In this document: positions 50,241 to 63,744 of the stretch, in pieces
How the letters are laid out: each line of letters starts with the position of its first letter
Numbering within the stretch: the stretch's first letter is position 1
From: Muricea muricata
Taxonomy: Eukaryota; Cnidaria; Anthozoa; Malacalcyonacea; Plexauridae
Direction of reading: 5' to 3'
Assembly: GCA_963855995.1 (NCBI GenBank)
Contig: OY979723.1
Coordinates: 14,522,713-14,586,712 of the forward strand
Length of the DNA stretch: 64,000 nt
Program-made: the position numbers and the translations under genes
The notes under the pieces: generated by a model
Told to the model about the DNA's origin: nothing
What the model saw: only the letters and a program-made list of their open reading frames with translations
Databases searched by the model: none

Positions 50241-53200
50241 GGGTGCTAAAACCCTGGAATTCCAGATTCGAATTCGACCATCGATAGTATAGAATCACCG
50301 TTTGTATATATGTACGTTAGCCTCTGCTGCTTGCAAAGATTGTGGTGCATTAACACCGCGGAAACGTGACGTACCATCGCGTCACGCTTTTTGCAATACC
50401 TGAATTTAAGAGTCTAGAGGTGCTTAAAAAAATTTTTTTGCATTAATATTATTGTCAATCAACCCCAAAAATAACCCTAACACTAACCCTGACCTTAATT
50501 ATAAAGAAAAAAACTCAAAAAAAAAAACTTTGACTCAAAAGTATAAAATAGACGTCGCCGGGATTCGAACCCCAAACTGCGGCATGGAAGACATTCACCT
50601 CGACCACTACGACACAGGACAACAATCAACAAACCGTGTTTGAAAACGGTATTTAACATTGTCGCTTAAAAAAGAGAGCATAACCATGGTGAAATGGACC
50701 AAGTATTGTTATAAAAGATGGCTTTGGACATTTGGCGCCCTGGCGGAATTGGACGTTGTTGTCGCCAACATTAACATCCAATTGACGGCCTTCGCCTAAT
50801 ATCCACCATCCCTGGCCCGAATTCGAACTGTTATGGGAGGGTAGAAGCGGCCCCCAGGCCATGAGTGCTGAAACCCTGGAATTCCAGATTCGAATTCGAC
50901 CATCGATAGTATAGAATCACCGTTTGTATATATGTACGTTAGCCTCTGCTGCTTGCAAAGATTGTGGTGCATTAACACCGCGGAAACGTGACGTACCATC
51001 GCGTCACGCTTTTTGCAATACCTGAATTTAAGAGTCTAGAGGTGCTTAAAAAAATTTTTTTGCATTAATATTATTGTCAATCAACCCCAAAAATAACCCT
51101 AACACTAACCCTGACCTTAATTATAAAGAAAAAAACTACGACACAGCACAACAATCACTAAACCGTGTTTGAAAACGGTATTTAACATTGTCGCTTAAAA
51201 AGAGAGCATAACCATGGTGAAATTGACCAAGTATTGCTATAAAAAATGGCTTTGAAAACGGTATTTAACATTGTCGCTTAAAAAAGAGAGCATAACCATG
51301 GTGAAATGGACCAAGTATTGTTATGAAAGATGGCTTTGGACATTTGGCGCCCTGACAGAATTGGACGTTGTTGTCGTTAACATTGACATCCAATTGACTG
51401 CCTTCGCCTAATATCCACCATCCCTGGCCCGAATTCGAACTGTTAGGGGAGGGTAGAAGCGGCCCCCAGACCATGGGTGCTAAAACCCTGGAATTCCAGA
51501 TTCGAATTCGACCATCGATAGTATAGAATCACCGTTTGTATATATGTACGTTAGCCTCTGCTGCTTGCAAAGATTGTGGTGCATTAACACCGCGGAAACG
51601 TGACGTACCATCGCGTCACGCTTTTTGCAATACCTGAATTTAAGAGTCTAGAGGTGCTTAAAAAAATTTTTTTGCATTAATATTATTGTCAATCAACCCC
51701 AAAAATAACCCTAACACTAACCCTGACCTTAATTATAAAGAAAAAAACTCAAAAAAAAAACTTTGACTCAAAAGTATAAAATAGACGTCGCCGGGATTCG
51801 AACCCCAAACTGCGGCATGGAAGACATTCACCTCGACCACTACGACACAGGACAACAATCAACAAACCGTGTTTGAAAACGGTATTTAACATTGTCGCTT
51901 AAAAAAGAGAGCATAACCATGGTGAAATGGACCAAGTATTGTTATAAAAGATGGCTTTGGACATTTGGCGCCCTGGCGGAATTGGACGTTGTTGTCGCCA
52001 ACATTAACATCCAATTGACGGCCTTCGCCTAATATCCACCATCCCTGGCCCGAATTCGAACTGTTAGGGGAGGGTAGAAGCGGCCCCCAGACCATGAGTG
52101 CTGAAACCCTGGAATTCCAGATTCGAATTCGACCATCGATAGTATAGAATCACCGTTTGTTTATATGTACGTTAGCCTCTGCTGCTTGCAAAGATTGTGG
52201 TGCATTAACACCGCGGAAACGTGACGTACCATCGCGTCACGCTTTTTGCAATACCTGAATTTAAGAGTCTAGAGGTGCTTAAAAAAATTTTTTTGCATTA
52301 ATATTATTGTCAATCAACCCCAAAAATAACCCTAACACTAACCCTGACCTTAATTATAAAGAAAAAAACTCAAAAAAAAAAACTTTGACTCAAAAGTATA
52401 AAATAGACGTCGCCGGGATTCGAACCCCAAACTGCGGCATGGAAGACATTCACCTCGACCACTACGACACAGCACAACAATCAACAAACCGTGTTTGAAA
52501 ACGGTATTTAACATTGTCGCTTAAAAAAGAGAGCATAACCATGGTGAAATGGACCAAGTATTGTTATAAAAGATGGCTTTGGACATTTGGCGCCCTGGCG
52601 GAATTGGACGTTGTTGTCGCCAACATTAACATCCAATTGACTGCCTTCGCCTTGTATCCACCATCCCTGGCCTGAATTCGAACTGTTAGGGGAGGGTAGA
52701 AGCGGCCCCCAGACCATAAGTGCTAAGACCCTGGAATTCCAGATTCGAATTCGACCATCGATAGTGTAGAATCACCGTTTGTATATATGTACGTTAGCCT
52801 CTGCTGCTTGCAAAGATTGTGGTGCATTAACACCGCGGAAACGTGACGTACCATCGTGTCACGCTTTTTGCAATACCTGAATTTAAGAGTCTAGAGGTGC
52901 TTAAAAAAATTTTTTTGCATTAATATTATTGTCAATCAACCCCAAAAATAACCCTAACACTAACCCTGACCTTAATTATAAAGAAAAAAACTCAAAAAAA
53001 ACAACTTTGACTCAAAAGTATAAAATAGACGTCGCCGGGATTCGAACCCCAAACTGCGGCATGGAAGACATTTACCTTGACCACTACGACACAGCACAAC
53101 AATCAACAAACCGTGTTTAAAAACGGTATTTAACATTGTCGCTTAAAAAAGAGAGCATAACCATGGTGAAATGGACAGAGTATTGTTATAAAAGATGGCT

Positions 53201-53742
53201 TTGGACATTTGGCGCCCTGGCGGAATTGGACGTTGTTGTCGCCAACATTAACATCCAATTGACTGCCTTCGCCTAATGTCCACCATCCCTGGCCCGAATT
53301 CGAACTGTTAGGGGAGGGTAGAAGCGGCCCCCAGACCATAGGTGCTAAAACCCTGGAATTCCAGATTCGAATTCGACCATCGATAGTATAGAATCACCGT
53401 TTGTATATATGTACGTTAGCCTCTGCTGCTTGCAAAGATTGTGGTGCATTAACACCGCGGAAACGTGACGTACCATCGCGTCACGCTTTTTGCAATACCT
53501 GAATTTAAGAGTCTAGAGGTGCTTAAAAAAATTTTTTTGCATTAATATTATTGTCAATCAACCCCAAAAATAACCCTAACACTAACCCTGACCTTAATTA
53601 TAAAGAAAAAAACTCAAAAAAAAAAACTTTGACTCAAAAGTATAAAATAGACGTCGCCGGGATTCGAACCCGAAACTGCGGCATGGAAGACATTTACCTT
53701 GACCACTACGACACAGCACAACAATCAACAAACCGTGTTTGA

Positions 53743-56700
53743 AAACGGTATTTAACATTGTCGCTTAAAAAGAGAGCATAACCATGGTGAAATTGACCAA
53801 GTATTGCTATAAAAGATGGCTTTGGACATTTGGCGCCCTGGCGGAATTGGACGTTGTTGTCGCCAACATTAACATCCAATTGACTGCCTTCGCCTAATAT
53901 CCACCATCCCTGGCCCGAATTCGAACTGTTAGGGGAGGGTAGAAGCGGCCCCCAGACCATAAGTGCTAAAACCCTGGAATTCCAGATTCGAATTCGACCA
54001 TCGATAGTATAGAATCACCGTTTGTATATATGTACGTTAGCCTCTGCTGCTTGCAAAGATTGTGGTGCATTAACACCGCGGAAACGTGACGTACCATCGC
54101 GTCACGCTTTTTGCAATACCTGAATTTAAGAGTCTAGAGGTGCTTAAAAAAATTTTTTTGCATTAATATTATTGTCAATCAACCCCAAAAATAACCCTAA
54201 CACTAACCCTGACCTTAATTATAAAGAAAAAACTCAAAAAAAAAAACTTTGACTCAAAAGTATAAAATAGACGTCGCCGGGATTCGAACCCCAAACTGCG
54301 GCATGGAAGACATTTACCTTGACCACTACGACACAGCACAACAATCACCAAACCGTGTTTGAAAACGGTATTTAACATTGTCGCTTAAAAAGAGAGCATA
54401 ACCATGGTGAAATTGACCAAGTATTGCTATAAAAGATGGCTTTGGACATTTGGCGCCCTGGCGGAATTGGACGTTGTTGTCGCCAACATTAACATCCAAT
54501 TGACATCCTTCGCCTTGTATCCACCATCCCTGGCCCGAATTCGAACTGTTAGGGGAGGGTAGAAGCGGCCCCCAGACCATGAGTGCTAAAACCCTGGGAT
54601 TCCAGATTCGAATTCGACCATCGATAGTATAGAATCACCGTTTGTATATATGTACGTTAGCCTCTGCTGCTTGCAAAGATTGTGGTGCATTAACACCGCG
54701 GAAACGTGACGTACCATCGCGTCACGCTTTTTGCAATACCTGAATTTAAGAGTCTAGAGGTGCTTAAAAAAATTTTTTTTCATTAATATTATTGTCAATC
54801 AACCCCAAAAATAACCCTAACACTAACCCTGACCTTAATTATAAAGAAAAAAACTCAAAAAAAAAAACTTTGACTCAAAAGTATAAAATAGACGTCGCCG
54901 GGATTCGAACCCCAAACTGCGGCATGGAAGACATTCACCTCGACCACTACGACACGGCACAACAATCAACAAACCGTGTTTGAAAACGGTATTTAACATT
55001 GTCGCTTAAAAAAGAGAGCATAACCATGGTGAAATGGACCAAGTATTGCTATAAAAGATGGCTTTGAAAACGGTATTTAACATTGTCGCTTAAAAAAGAG
55101 AGCATAACCATGGTGAAATGGACCAAGTATTGTTATAAAAGATGGCTTTGGGCATTTGGCGCCCTGGCGGAATTGGACGTTGTTGTCGCCAACATTAACA
55201 TCCAATTGACTGCCTTCGCCTTGTAACCACCATCCCTGGCCCGAATTCGAACTGTTAGGGGGGGGGGTAGAAGCGGCCCCCAGACCATAAGTGCTAAAAC
55301 CCTGGAATTCCAGATTCGAATTCGACCATCGATAGTATAGAATCACCATTTGTATATATGTACGTTAGCCTCTGCTGCTTGCAAAGATTGTGGTGCATTA
55401 ACACCGCGGAAACGTGACGTACCATCGCGTCACGCTTTTTGCAATACCTGAATTTAAGAGTCTAGAGGTGCTTAAAAAAATTTTTTTGCATTAATATTAT
55501 TGTCAATCAACCCCAAAAATAACCCTAACACTAACCCTGACCTTAATTATAAAGAAAAAATTTCAAAAAAAAAAACTTTGACTCAAAAGTATAAAATAGA
55601 CGTCGCCGAGATTCGAACCCCAACCTGCGGCATGGAAGACATTTACCTTGACCTGTACGACACAGCACAACAATCAACAAACCGTGTTTAAAAACGGTAT
55701 TTAACATTGTCGCTTAAAAAAGAGAGCATAACCATGGTGAAATGGACAGAGTATTGTTATAAAAGATGGGTTTGGACATTTGGCGCCCTGGCGGAATTGG
55801 ACGTTGTTGTCGCCAACATTAACATCCAATTGACTGCCTTCGCCTAATATCCACCATCCCTGGCCCGAATTCGAACTGTTAGGGGAGGGTAGAAGCGGCC
55901 CCCAGACCATAAGTGCTAAAACCCTGGAATTCCAGATTCGAATTCAACCATCGATAGTATAGAATCACCGTTTGTATATATGTACGTTAGCCTCTGCTGC
56001 TTGCAAAGATTGTGGTGCATTAACACCGCGGAAACGTGACGTACCATCGCGTCACGCTTTTTGCAATACCTGAATTTAAGAGTCTAGAGGTGCTTAAAAA
56101 AATTTTTTTGCATTAATATTATTGTCAATCAACCCCAAAAATAACCCTAACACTAACCCTGACCTTAATTATAAAGAAAAAAACTCAAAAAAAAAAACTT
56201 TGACTCAAAAGTATAAAATAGACGTCGCCGGGATTCGAACCCCAAACTGCGGCATGGAAGACATTTACCTTGACCACTACGACACAGCACAACAATCACC
56301 AAACCGTGTTTGAAAACGGTATTTAACATTGTCGCTTAAAAAAGAGAGCATAACCATTGTGAAATGGACAGAGTATTGTTATAAAAGATGGTTTTGGACA
56401 TTTGGCGCCCTAGCGGAATTGGACGTTGTTGTCGCCAACATTAACATCCAATTGACTGCCTTCGCCTAATATCCACCATCCCTGGCCCAAATTCGAGCTG
56501 TTAGGGGAGGGTAGAAGCGGCCCCCAGACCATGAGTGCTAAAACCCTGGAATTCCAGATTCGAATTCGACCATCGATAGTATAGAATCTTCGTTTGTATA
56601 TATGTACGTTAGCCTCTGCTGCTTGCAAAGATTGTGGTGCATTAACACCGCGGAAACGTGACGTACCATCGCGTCACGCTTTTTGCAATACCTGAATTTA

Positions 56701-57561
56701 AGAGTCTAGAGGTGCTTAAAAAAATTTTTTTGCATTAATATTATTGTTAATCAACCCCAAAAATAACCCTAACACTAACCCTGACCTTAATTATAAAGAA
56801 AAAAACTCAAAAAAAAAAACTTTGACTCAAAAGTATAAAATAGACATCGCCGGGATTCGAACCTCAAACTGCGGCATGGAAGACATTCACCTCGACCACT
56901 ACGACACAGCACAACAATGAACAAACCGTGTTTGAAAACGGTATTTAACATTGTCGCTTAAAAAAGAGAGCATAACCATGGTGAAATGGACCAAGTATTG
57001 TTATAAAAGATGGCTTTGGACATTTGGCGCCCTGGCGGAATTGGACGTTGTTGTCGCCAACATTAACATCCAATTGACTGCCTTCGCCTTGTGTCCACCA
57101 TCCTTGGCCCGAATTCGAACTGTTAGGGGAGGGTAGGAGCGGCCCCCAGACCATAAGTGCTAAAACCCTGGAATTCCAGATTCGAATTCGACCATCGATA
57201 GTATAGAATCACCGTTTGTATATATGTACGTTAGCCTCTGCTGCTTGCAAAGATTGTGGTGCATTAACACCGCGGAAACGTGACGTACCATGGCGTCACG
57301 GTTTTTGCAATACCTTAATTTAAGAGTCTAGAGGTGCTTAAAAAAATTTTTTTTGCATTAATATTATTGTCAATCAACCCCAAAAATAACCCTAACACTA
57401 ACCCTGACCCTAATTATAAAGAAAAAAACTCAAAAAAAAAAACAACTTTGAATCAAAAGTGTAAAATAGACGTCGCCGGGATTCGAACCCCAAACTGCGG
57501 CATGGAAGACATTCACCTTGACCACTGCGACACAGCACAACAATCAACAAACCGTGTTTGA
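53743..57561 (+). repeat. 3819-bp segment, copy 1 of a tandem duplication
   Basis: Every variant in this six-unit segment recurs 3819 bp later. Examples are the GGGGGGGGG run near 55259 and 59078, ACCATTTGTATATATG near 55345 and 59164, GAATCTTCG near 56584 and 60403, and the CGGTTTTTGCAATACC variant near 57299 and 61118. I noticed no difference between the copies. That points to a very recent duplication or an assembly duplication. Confidence 0.85.
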
Positions 57562-60500
57562 AAACGGTATTTAACATTGTCGCTTAAAAAGAGAGCATAA
57601 CCATGGTGAAATTGACCAAGTATTGCTATAAAAGATGGCTTTGGACATTTGGCGCCCTGGCGGAATTGGACGTTGTTGTCGCCAACATTAACATCCAATT
57701 GACTGCCTTCGCCTAATATCCACCATCCCTGGCCCGAATTCGAACTGTTAGGGGAGGGTAGAAGCGGCCCCCAGACCATAAGTGCTAAAACCCTGGAATT
57801 CCAGATTCGAATTCGACCATCGATAGTATAGAATCACCGTTTGTATATATGTACGTTAGCCTCTGCTGCTTGCAAAGATTGTGGTGCATTAACACCGCGG
57901 AAACGTGACGTACCATCGCGTCACGCTTTTTGCAATACCTGAATTTAAGAGTCTAGAGGTGCTTAAAAAAATTTTTTTGCATTAATATTATTGTCAATCA
58001 ACCCCAAAAATAACCCTAACACTAACCCTGACCTTAATTATAAAGAAAAAACTCAAAAAAAAAAACTTTGACTCAAAAGTATAAAATAGACGTCGCCGGG
58101 ATTCGAACCCCAAACTGCGGCATGGAAGACATTTACCTTGACCACTACGACACAGCACAACAATCACCAAACCGTGTTTGAAAACGGTATTTAACATTGT
58201 CGCTTAAAAAGAGAGCATAACCATGGTGAAATTGACCAAGTATTGCTATAAAAGATGGCTTTGGACATTTGGCGCCCTGGCGGAATTGGACGTTGTTGTC
58301 GCCAACATTAACATCCAATTGACATCCTTCGCCTTGTATCCACCATCCCTGGCCCGAATTCGAACTGTTAGGGGAGGGTAGAAGCGGCCCCCAGACCATG
58401 AGTGCTAAAACCCTGGGATTCCAGATTCGAATTCGACCATCGATAGTATAGAATCACCGTTTGTATATATGTACGTTAGCCTCTGCTGCTTGCAAAGATT
58501 GTGGTGCATTAACACCGCGGAAACGTGACGTACCATCGCGTCACGCTTTTTGCAATACCTGAATTTAAGAGTCTAGAGGTGCTTAAAAAAATTTTTTTTC
58601 ATTAATATTATTGTCAATCAACCCCAAAAATAACCCTAACACTAACCCTGACCTTAATTATAAAGAAAAAAACTCAAAAAAAAAAACTTTGACTCAAAAG
58701 TATAAAATAGACGTCGCCGGGATTCGAACCCCAAACTGCGGCATGGAAGACATTCACCTCGACCACTACGACACGGCACAACAATCAACAAACCGTGTTT
58801 GAAAACGGTATTTAACATTGTCGCTTAAAAAAGAGAGCATAACCATGGTGAAATGGACCAAGTATTGCTATAAAAGATGGCTTTGAAAACGGTATTTAAC
58901 ATTGTCGCTTAAAAAAGAGAGCATAACCATGGTGAAATGGACCAAGTATTGTTATAAAAGATGGCTTTGGGCATTTGGCGCCCTGGCGGAATTGGACGTT
59001 GTTGTCGCCAACATTAACATCCAATTGACTGCCTTCGCCTTGTAACCACCATCCCTGGCCCGAATTCGAACTGTTAGGGGGGGGGGTAGAAGCGGCCCCC
59101 AGACCATAAGTGCTAAAACCCTGGAATTCCAGATTCGAATTCGACCATCGATAGTATAGAATCACCATTTGTATATATGTACGTTAGCCTCTGCTGCTTG
59201 CAAAGATTGTGGTGCATTAACACCGCGGAAACGTGACGTACCATCGCGTCACGCTTTTTGCAATACCTGAATTTAAGAGTCTAGAGGTGCTTAAAAAAAT
59301 TTTTTTGCATTAATATTATTGTCAATCAACCCCAAAAATAACCCTAACACTAACCCTGACCTTAATTATAAAGAAAAAATTTCAAAAAAAAAAACTTTGA
59401 CTCAAAAGTATAAAATAGACGTCGCCGAGATTCGAACCCCAACCTGCGGCATGGAAGACATTTACCTTGACCTGTACGACACAGCACAACAATCAACAAA
59501 CCGTGTTTAAAAACGGTATTTAACATTGTCGCTTAAAAAAGAGAGCATAACCATGGTGAAATGGACAGAGTATTGTTATAAAAGATGGGTTTGGACATTT
59601 GGCGCCCTGGCGGAATTGGACGTTGTTGTCGCCAACATTAACATCCAATTGACTGCCTTCGCCTAATATCCACCATCCCTGGCCCGAATTCGAACTGTTA
59701 GGGGAGGGTAGAAGCGGCCCCCAGACCATAAGTGCTAAAACCCTGGAATTCCAGATTCGAATTCAACCATCGATAGTATAGAATCACCGTTTGTATATAT
59801 GTACGTTAGCCTCTGCTGCTTGCAAAGATTGTGGTGCATTAACACCGCGGAAACGTGACGTACCATCGCGTCACGCTTTTTGCAATACCTGAATTTAAGA
59901 GTCTAGAGGTGCTTAAAAAAATTTTTTTGCATTAATATTATTGTCAATCAACCCCAAAAATAACCCTAACACTAACCCTGACCTTAATTATAAAGAAAAA
60001 AACTCAAAAAAAAAAACTTTGACTCAAAAGTATAAAATAGACGTCGCCGGGATTCGAACCCCAAACTGCGGCATGGAAGACATTTACCTTGACCACTACG
60101 ACACAGCACAACAATCACCAAACCGTGTTTGAAAACGGTATTTAACATTGTCGCTTAAAAAAGAGAGCATAACCATTGTGAAATGGACAGAGTATTGTTA
60201 TAAAAGATGGTTTTGGACATTTGGCGCCCTAGCGGAATTGGACGTTGTTGTCGCCAACATTAACATCCAATTGACTGCCTTCGCCTAATATCCACCATCC
60301 CTGGCCCAAATTCGAGCTGTTAGGGGAGGGTAGAAGCGGCCCCCAGACCATGAGTGCTAAAACCCTGGAATTCCAGATTCGAATTCGACCATCGATAGTA
60401 TAGAATCTTCGTTTGTATATATGTACGTTAGCCTCTGCTGCTTGCAAAGATTGTGGTGCATTAACACCGCGGAAACGTGACGTACCATCGCGTCACGCTT

Positions 60501-61380
60501 TTTGCAATACCTGAATTTAAGAGTCTAGAGGTGCTTAAAAAAATTTTTTTGCATTAATATTATTGTTAATCAACCCCAAAAATAACCCTAACACTAACCC
60601 TGACCTTAATTATAAAGAAAAAAACTCAAAAAAAAAAACTTTGACTCAAAAGTATAAAATAGACATCGCCGGGATTCGAACCTCAAACTGCGGCATGGAA
60701 GACATTCACCTCGACCACTACGACACAGCACAACAATGAACAAACCGTGTTTGAAAACGGTATTTAACATTGTCGCTTAAAAAAGAGAGCATAACCATGG
60801 TGAAATGGACCAAGTATTGTTATAAAAGATGGCTTTGGACATTTGGCGCCCTGGCGGAATTGGACGTTGTTGTCGCCAACATTAACATCCAATTGACTGC
60901 CTTCGCCTTGTGTCCACCATCCTTGGCCCGAATTCGAACTGTTAGGGGAGGGTAGGAGCGGCCCCCAGACCATAAGTGCTAAAACCCTGGAATTCCAGAT
61001 TCGAATTCGACCATCGATAGTATAGAATCACCGTTTGTATATATGTACGTTAGCCTCTGCTGCTTGCAAAGATTGTGGTGCATTAACACCGCGGAAACGT
61101 GACGTACCATGGCGTCACGGTTTTTGCAATACCTTAATTTAAGAGTCTAGAGGTGCTTAAAAAAATTTTTTTTGCATTAATATTATTGTCAATCAACCCC
61201 AAAAATAACCCTAACACTAACCCTGACCCTAATTATAAAGAAAAAAACTCAAAAAAAAAAACAACTTTGAATCAAAAGTGTAAAATAGACGTCGCCGGGA
61301 TTCGAACCCCAAACTGCGGCATGGAAGACATTCACCTTGACCACTGCGACACAGCACAACAATCAACAAACCGTGTTTGA
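57562..61380 (+). repeat. 3819-bp segment, copy 2 of a tandem duplication
   Basis: Second copy of the preceding segment. After its end the sequence departs from what follows copy 1: AAAAAAGAGAGC instead of AAAAAGAGAGC, then an 84-bp internal duplication. The junction is therefore inside a satellite unit, at the TTTGAAAACGG motif. Confidence 0.85.
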
Positions 61381-61546
61381 AAACGGTATTTAACATTGTC
61401 GCTTAAAAAAGAGAGCATAACCATGGTGAAATGGACCAAGTATTGCTATAAAAGATGGCTTTGAAAACGGTATTTAACATTGTCGCTTAAAAAAGAGAGC
61501 ATAACCATGGTGAAAGGGACCAAGTATTGTTATAAAAGATGGCTTT
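61379..61546 (+). repeat. 84-bp internal duplication within a satellite B unit (representative)
   Basis: GAAAACGGTATTTAACATTG to AAAGATGGCTTT occurs twice in a row (starts 61379 and 61463). The same sub-duplication is present in units near 34541, 41250, 46213, 49935, 51170, 54980, 58800, 62087 and 62797. It is frequent at the array edges and in the units that lost the tRNA-like module. Confidence 0.85.
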
Positions 61547-63585
61547 GGACATTTGGCGCCCTGACAGAATTGGACGTTGTTGTCGCCAACATTAACATCC
61601 AATTGGCTGCCTTTGCCCAATATCCACCATCCCTGGCCCGAATTCGAACTGTTAGGGGAGGGTAGAAGCGGCCCTCAGGCCGTGGGCGCTAAGGCCCTGG
61701 GATTCCAGATTCGGATCCGACCATCGATAGTATTGAATCACCGTTTGTATATATGTACGTTAGCCTCTGCTGCTTGCAAAGATTGTGGTGCATTAACACC
61801 GCGGAAACGTGACGTACCATGGCGTCACGGTTTTTGCAATACCTGAATTTAAGAGTCTAGAGGTGCTTAAAAAAATTTTTTTTTGCATTAATATTATTGT
61901 CAATCAACCCCAAAAATAACCCTAACACTAACCCTGACCCTAATAATAAAGAAAAAAACTCAAAAAAAAACAACTTTGACTCAAAAGTATAAAATCGACG
62001 TCGCCGGGATTCGAACCCCAAACTGCGGCATGGAAGACACTCACCTTAACCACTACGACACACCACAACAATCAACAAACCGTGTTTGAAAACGGTATTT
62101 AACATTGTCGCTTAAAAAAGAGAGCATAACCATGGTGAAATGGACAAAGTATTGCTATAAAAGATGGCTTTGAAAACGGTATTTAACATTGACGCTTAAA
62201 AAAGAGAGCATAACTATGGTGAAAGGGACCAAGTATTGTTATAAAAGATGGCTTTGGACATTTGGCGCCCTGACAGAATTGGACGTTGTTGTCGCCAACA
62301 TTAACATCCAATTGACTGCCTTCGCCTAATATCCACCATCCCTGGCCCGAATTCGAACTGTTAGGAGAGGGTAGAAGCGGCCCCCAGGCCGTGAGCGCTA
62401 AAACCCTGGAATTCCAGATTCGGGTCCGATCATCGATAGTATAGAATCACCGTTTGTATATATGTACGTTAGCCTCTGCTGCTTGCAAAGATTGTGGTGC
62501 ATTAACACCGCGGAAACGTGACGTACCATGGCATCACGGTTTTTGCAATACCTGAATTTAAGAGTCTAGAGGTGCTTAAAAAAATTTTTTTTGCATTAAT
62601 ATTATTGTCAATCAACCCCAAAAATAACCCTAACACTAACCCTGACCCTAATAATAAAGAAAAAAACTCAAAAAAAAACAACTTTGACTCAAAAGTATAA
62701 AATAGACGTCGCCGGGATTCGAACCCCAAACTGCGGCATGGAAGACACTCACCTCAACCACTACGACACACCACAACAATCAACAAACCGTGTTTGAAAA
62801 CGGTATTTAACATTGTCGCTTAAAAAAGAGAGCATAACCATGGTGAAATGGACCAAGTATTGCTATAAAAGATGGCTTTGAAAACGGTATTTAACATTGA
62901 CGCTTAAAAAAGAGAGCATAACCATGGTGAAAGGGACCAAGTATTGTTATAAAAGATGGCTTTGGACATTTGGCGCCCTGACAGAATTGGACGTTGTTGT
63001 CGCCAACATTAACATCCAATTGACTGCCTTCGCCTAGTATCCACCATCCCTGGCCCGAATTCGAACTGTTAGGGGAGGGTAGAAGCGGCCCCCAGGCCGT
63101 GAGCGCTAAAACCCTGGAATTCCAGATTCGAATCCAACCATCGATAGTATAGAATCACCGTTTGTATATATGTACGTTAGCCTCTGCTGCTTGCAAAGAT
63201 TGTGGTGCATTAACACCGCGGAACCGTGACGTACCATGGCGTCCCGGTTTTTGCAATACCTGAATTTAAGAGTCTACAGGTGCTTAAAAAAATTTTTTTG
63301 CATTAATATTATTGTTAATCAACCCCAAAAATAACCCTAACACTAACCCTGACCCTAATTATAAAAAAAAAAACTCAAAAAAAAACAACTTTGACTCAAA
63401 AGTATAAAATAGACGTCGCCGGGATTTGAACCCCAAACTGCAACATGGAAGACACTCACCTTGACCACTACGACACAGCACAACAATCAACAAATGTGTT
63501 TGAAAACGGTATTTAACATTGTCGCTTAAAAAAGAGAGCATAACCATGGTGAAATGGACCAAGTTTTGCTATAAAAGATGCTTAA

Positions 63586-63712
63586 ACAAACCTAAAAAAC
63601 CCTAAAAAACCCTAAACGACCCTACATGACCCTAAATGACCCAAAATTAGGATAAATAAACCTATATAACCTTAAATAACCGTAAACACCCCCCTAAATG
63701 ACCCTAAAAAGC
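63586..63712 (+). repeat. Degenerate CCCTAA telomere-like repeats
   Basis: CCTAAAAAACCCTAAAAAAC, GACCCTACATGACCCTAAATG and similar words continue for about 125 bases directly after the last satellite B unit. The word CCCTAAA/CCCTAAAT dominates, a decayed form of the animal telomere repeat or of the CCCTAACACTAACCC motif in the satellite itself. Confidence 0.65.
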
Positions 63713-63744
63713 ATATCAAGTCTCTTTCTGTCATGTACTTGATG

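Larger units (their letters stand above)
34419..63580 (+). repeat. Satellite B: about 622-bp tandem repeat array, about 47 units
   Basis: The unit repeats head to tail at 622 bp (for example ATAACCATGG at 38276, 38898, 39520 and 40142), with a few shorter or compound units. In order, a unit holds the following. A minus-strand tRNA-like module spans GTCGCCGGGATTCGAACC to CACTACGACACAGC. TTTGAAAACGGTATTTAACA and CATAACCATGGTGAAATGG come next. A region with two further TTCGAATTC B-box-like motifs follows, then a TATATATGTACG segment. The unit closes with the A/T palindrome AAAAAAATTTTTTT, CCCTAACACTAACCCTGACC and a run of A. Edge units (34.4-35.8 kb and 61.4-63.6 kb) are the most diverged and the core is the most uniform, as expected for a satellite homogenised by unequal exchange. 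Short open frames inside the units are a by-product of homogeneity and are not genes. Confidence 0.97.

Noticed and set aside
34638-61846. Repeated open frames of 61-96 codons in satellite B on both strands (MVWGPLLPSPNSSN, MSINPKNNPNTN)
   Set aside because: They recur with the 622-bp unit, 622 is not a multiple of three, frames on opposite strands overlap, and the A/T palindrome and tRNA-like module lie within them. No family match.
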